6,061 nucleotides of DNA. Origin: Moorella sp. UBA4076. Its GTDB lineage: Bacteria > Bacillota > DSM-521 > Neomoorellales > Neomoorellaceae. The stretch lies in assembly GCA_002383405.1 (NCBI GenBank), contig DFYS01000129.1, positions 1 to 6,061 of the forward strand, read 5' to 3'. Position 1 is the first letter of the stretch. Each line of letters opens with the position of its first letter. The notes beneath the pieces are model-generated. The model had not been told where the DNA came from. It searched no databases and saw only the letters and a list, made by a program, of their open reading frames with translations. Of the stretch, positions 5,701 to 6,061 are shown one piece after another. A program made the position numbers and the translations under genes.

Positions 5701-5820
5701 AAAGTGCATGCCCACTTAGGTGCGGGCCGCCCATGATTGAGTACTGGGGCGGCACCGGTAGCAATGCTGATTTCAATCAGGAACCCAGCATTCAATTGTT
5801 AATATAGTGGTCTGGGTTAG

Positions 5821-5830
5821 AAACCATCAT
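5821..5830 (+). repeat. AAACCATCAT direct repeat, copy 2
   Basis: Exact copy of 5691-5700, 130 bp downstream. It is followed at once by the near-palindrome GTGCAGGGCCCCGCAC (5831-5846). Confidence 0.6.
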
Positions 5831-5897
5831 GTGCAGGGCCCCGCACTCACCTATCAGTTTAACGGTTTTAGGTAGAGAGACCGTCATGCTAAGGGTT

Positions 5898-5912
5898 GGT
5901 TGAGTGCTGGGC
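5898..5912 (+). repeat. Outer inverted repeat, right arm, also one of three direct TTGAGT words
   Basis: GGTTGAGTGCTGGGC pairs with 5504-5518. Related words in direct orientation are GATTGAGTACTGGGGC (5735-5750) and GATTGAGTGCTTGG (5915-5928). Confidence 0.65.
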
Positions 5913-5929
5913 AGGATTGAGTGCTTGGT

Positions 5930-5957
5930 TTCCCACCTCTCGCCTCCCACTTCTCAC
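5930..5957 (+). repeat. Second tract of degenerate 7-bp repeats
   Basis: In exact 7-bp steps the tract reads TTCCCAC, CTCTCGC, CTCCCAC, TTCTCAC. A decayed fifth unit, CTCTATT, is at 5958-5964. It is the same repeat type and orientation as at 1356-1390 and again lies immediately before a likely ribosome binding site (AAGG, 5967-5970). Confidence 0.8.
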
Positions 5958-5981
5958 CTCTATTTTAAGGTAGATGATACC

Positions 5982-6061
5982 ATGCCTCAGACACCCGGCA
6001 AGCCCAAAGACAATCACGGATCGGGCCCTTATCCGGCACTGGAACCTGCCGGTTGCCAGCA
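5982..6061 (+). CDS. Start of the next gene, probably DNA polymerase III PolC, cut by the window end
   Basis: An ATG at 5982 opens a frame of 26 complete codons that runs off the window, beginning MPQTPGKPKDNHGSG. AAGG at 5967-5970 lies 11 bases upstream, an acceptable but weak ribosome binding site. The visible peptide shows no recognisable domain. The guess of PolC, the large Gram-positive replicative polymerase with built-in 3'-5' exonuclease, comes only from gene order, since polC commonly follows proS in this block in Firmicutes. A second ATG at 5974, in another frame, is also open to the end and begins MIPCLRHPASP. Its AAGG spacing is only three bases, so I prefer 5982, but the choice is not secure. 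Confidence 0.45.
   Translation, partial: MPQTPGKPKDNHGSGPYPALEPAGCQ

Larger units (their letters stand above)
5496..5981 (+). other. 486-bp structured, repeat-rich spacer between proS and the next gene
   Basis: No convincing gene is present. The stretch holds an outer inverted repeat (5504-5518 with 5898-5912) and a nested helix system (5551-5687). It also has repeated motifs TAAAAACC and AAACCATCAT, and four copies of a TTGAGTRCTGGGC-like word. Further hairpins are GCCGCCC/GGGCGGC (5726-5732/5747-5753), AATGCTG/CAGCATT (5763-5769/5786-5792), AACCCAG/CTGGGTT (5782-5788/5812-5818), the near-palindrome at 5831-5846, and ACGGTTTT/GAGACCGT (5862-5869/5877-5884, with wobbles). An AT-rich patch at 5791-5806 contains TAATAT, a possible -10 box without a clear -35. 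I see no strong intrinsic terminator after proS. Possible readings are a non-coding RNA, a degraded mobile element, or a regulatory leader of the downstream gene. Confidence 0.6.

Noticed and set aside
5741..5760. GGGGCGGCACCGGT resembles the T-box antiterminator word (GGGTGGNACCGCG).
   Set aside because: The essential TGG that pairs with the tRNA end reads CGG. I see no specifier stem or terminator in the expected places, and the site follows rather than precedes proS.
5496..5981. OLE RNA, known from Moorella-like anaerobes near isoprenoid genes.
   Set aside because: OLE is about 600 nt and normally sits next to its partner membrane-protein gene (oapA). The spacer here is shorter and no such gene is present in the window.

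Overview
The window looks like a chromosomal stretch of a GC-rich, thermophilic, Gram-positive anaerobe of the Moorella type (class Clostridia in the broad sense). This rests on the gene order dxr - rseP - ispG - proS - (probably polC), the short one-PDZ form of RseP, the long bacterial ProRS with an editing insertion, and strong AGGAG-like ribosome binding sites with some GTG starts. The organism is an inference; nothing in the window proves the species.

Layout: (1) bases 1-1020 are the 3' part of dxr, whose 5' end lies outside the window. (2) Bases 1021-1407 separate dxr from rseP. Most of this gap is one short mobile element (about 1026-1321) with 28-bp perfect terminal inverted repeats and an 8-bp target duplication. 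It carries, on the minus strand, only the N-terminal zinc-ribbon part of an IS1595-family transposase. Without the insertion the gap would be about 83 bp, holding a small hairpin and a tract of five 7-bp repeats just before the rseP ribosome binding site. (3) rseP, ispG and proS follow on the plus strand, separated by 49 and 163 bp, each spacer holding hairpin or repeat structure. (4) Bases 5496-5981 are 486 bp without a convincing gene but rich in nested inverted repeats, direct repeats and a second 7-bp repeat tract. (5) At 5982 a reading frame opens and runs off the window; by gene order it should be the start of polC, but the visible part is too short to identify by sequence.

Functionally the block joins two steps of the MEP isoprenoid pathway (Dxr, second step; IspG, penultimate step) with a membrane protease of the site-2 family and prolyl-tRNA synthetase. 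All genes point the same way and probably share transcription at least from dxr to proS. The proS-polC spacer is long and structured enough to hold its own regulatory element or a non-coding RNA.

The strongest leads beyond routine annotation are the non-autonomous IS1595-type element retaining only a zinc-ribbon peptide, the paired 7-bp repeat tracts directly upstream of two genes, and the folded, repeat-rich proS downstream region, notably a nested helix system at 5551-5687.
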